Positions 5,956-6,787 of a stretch of DNA of 6,787 nucleotides are shown in pieces; the first letter of the stretch is position 1; the number at the start of each line of letters is the position of its first letter. Origin of the DNA: a bacterium (lineage in GTDB: Bacteria; Bacteroidota; Bacteroidia; B-17B0; Aurantibacillaceae). The DNA lies in NCBI GenBank assembly GCA_027364695.1, contig DAHXOV010000020.1:1-6787 (forward strand), written 5' to 3'. The position numbers were made by a program, and so were the translations under genes. The notes under the pieces are model-generated. The model was not told where the DNA came from. It worked only from the letters and a program-made list of their open reading frames with translations, and did not search any database.

Positions 5956-6787
5956 ATGAAGATACTTGATTTTATTCAAACATATCACCCGGAAGAAATG
6001 AGTACACCTTACATCATTGCAGAAGCAGGCGTGAATCATGAAGGCTCTATGGAATTAGCTAAACGACTGATCAATGAAGCGGCTGAAGGCGGTGCGAATG
6101 CCATCAAATTTCAATCATATAAAGCAGAAACACTCGCTTCAAAAAATAGTCCTTATTACTGGGACATTTCAAAAGAACCTACCAGAAGTCAATATGAATT
6201 GTTTAAGAAATACGATAAATTTTGGAAGAAAGAATATGAAGAATTGAAAAAACACTGTGATGATGTGGGCATAGAATTTATGAGCACAGCTTTTGATATT
6301 GAGTCAGCCAAATTCTTAAATGATTTAATGCCTGTTTTCAAAATCTCTTCTTCTGATATTACTAATTTTAATTTTATAGAATATCAATGCGCCTTCAACA
6401 AACCTGTTATACTCTCTACGGGTGCCTCTTATTTGTGGGAGATTCAGGAAGCAGTGGATATTGTTGAGAGAAACAGAAATCCTTTGATTTTAATGCATTG
6501 TGTTTTGAATTATCCAACACCTAATAAAAATGCACATCTTGGAATGATACAAGGATTAAAAAAACATTTTTCACAACACATTATTGGATACAGTGATCAT
6601 ACACTGCCACAGGAAATGGAGGTTATTCACATTGCTGTACTATTGGGCGCAGCAGTGATTGAGAAGCATTTTACTCACGATAAAACATTATCCGGCAACG
6701 ATCATTATCATGCAATGGATAAAGAAGATTTGAAGCAATTTTGGAAAAGATGGGCATATACAGAGGAATTATTAGGTTCATTTAAAG
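5956..6787 (+). CDS. NeuB-family nonulosonic (sialic-type) acid synthase, 3' end outside the window
   Basis: NeuB enzymes condense phosphoenolpyruvate with a six-carbon amino sugar (ManNAc in sialic acid, diacetamido-hexoses in legionaminate and pseudaminate synthesis) to form a nine-carbon acid. The first 277 residues are present and the frame runs off the window. The barrel motifs are IIAEAGVNHEGS (20-31), AIKFQSYKAETL (49-60, Lys51), FMSTAFDIESAKFL (108-121), FKISSSDITNF (128-138, Lys129), VILSTGAS (151-158), LMHCVLNYPTP (179-189, His181), GYSDHT (211-216, His215) and VIEKHFT (234-240). His181 and His215 match the metal-binding pair of meningococcal NeuB. The usual GPDH-type loop reads SGNDHYHAMD (246-255), a variant. 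The C-terminal SAF (antifreeze-like) domain, if present, lies beyond the edge. The gene begins 27 bases after the SDR stop, with an A/T-rich leader, so cotranscription is likely. The specific sugar (sialic, legionaminic, pseudaminic or another) cannot be decided from this part. Confidence 0.93.
   Translation, partial: MKILDFIQTYHPEEMSTPYIIAEAGVNHEGSMELAKRLINEAAEGGANAIKFQSYKAETLASKNSPYYWDISKEPTRSQYELFKKYDKFWKKEYEELKKHCDDVGIEFMSTAFDIESAKFLNDLMPVFKISSSDITNFNFIEYQCAFNKPVILSTGASYLWEIQEAVDIVERNRNPLILMHCVLNYPTPNKNAHLGMIQGLKKHFSQHIIGYSDHTLPQEMEVIHIAVLLGAAVIEKHFTHDKTLSGNDHYHAMDKEDLKQFWKRWAYTEELLGSFK

Overview
The window looks like chromosomal DNA from a member of the Bacteroidota. It is AT-rich, it has promoter elements of the TAnnTTTG type, the genes lack Shine-Dalgarno sequences, the UvrA has the Bacteroidota-style form without the first zinc CxxC, and there is a large periplasmic-propeller/SpoIIE-phosphatase fusion of a kind common in that phylum. 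I cannot name the genus.

Layout. Positions 1-576 (minus strand) hold the N-terminal 192 residues of the excinuclease subunit UvrA, cut by the left edge. Positions 577-644 form a short divergent promoter region with a perfect TAnnTTTG element on each strand, back to back. Positions 645-3671 (plus) encode a membrane-anchored sensor with a signal peptide, regulator-propeller repeats, a Y_Y_Y domain, one membrane segment, a coiled coil and a cytoplasmic SpoIIE/PP2C phosphatase domain. After a 72-base gap come three tightly spaced plus-strand genes: a class III PLP aminotransferase of the glutamate-1-semialdehyde aminomutase fold (3744-5081), a short-chain dehydrogenase/reductase (5104-5928) and a NeuB-family nonulosonate synthase (5956 to the right edge, incomplete).

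How the genes work together. uvrA is DNA-repair housekeeping and is transcribed away from the rest. The sensor phosphatase probably reads a periplasmic signal and relays it by dephosphorylating a cytoplasmic partner not present here. The last three genes look like the start of an operon making a nine-carbon sialic-acid-like sugar (nonulosonic acid) for surface polysaccharide, flagellin-like protein or lipid glycosylation. The NeuB homologue would condense phosphoenolpyruvate with a six-carbon amino sugar, and the aminotransferase and SDR would help make or modify that precursor. The aminotransferase is class III rather than the DegT/LegC/PseC type of the characterised legionaminate and pseudaminate routes, so the sugar product cannot be predicted and may be unusual. 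This is the best candidate in the window for something not fully described.

No tRNA, rRNA, CRISPR array, insertion sequence or clear terminator was seen.
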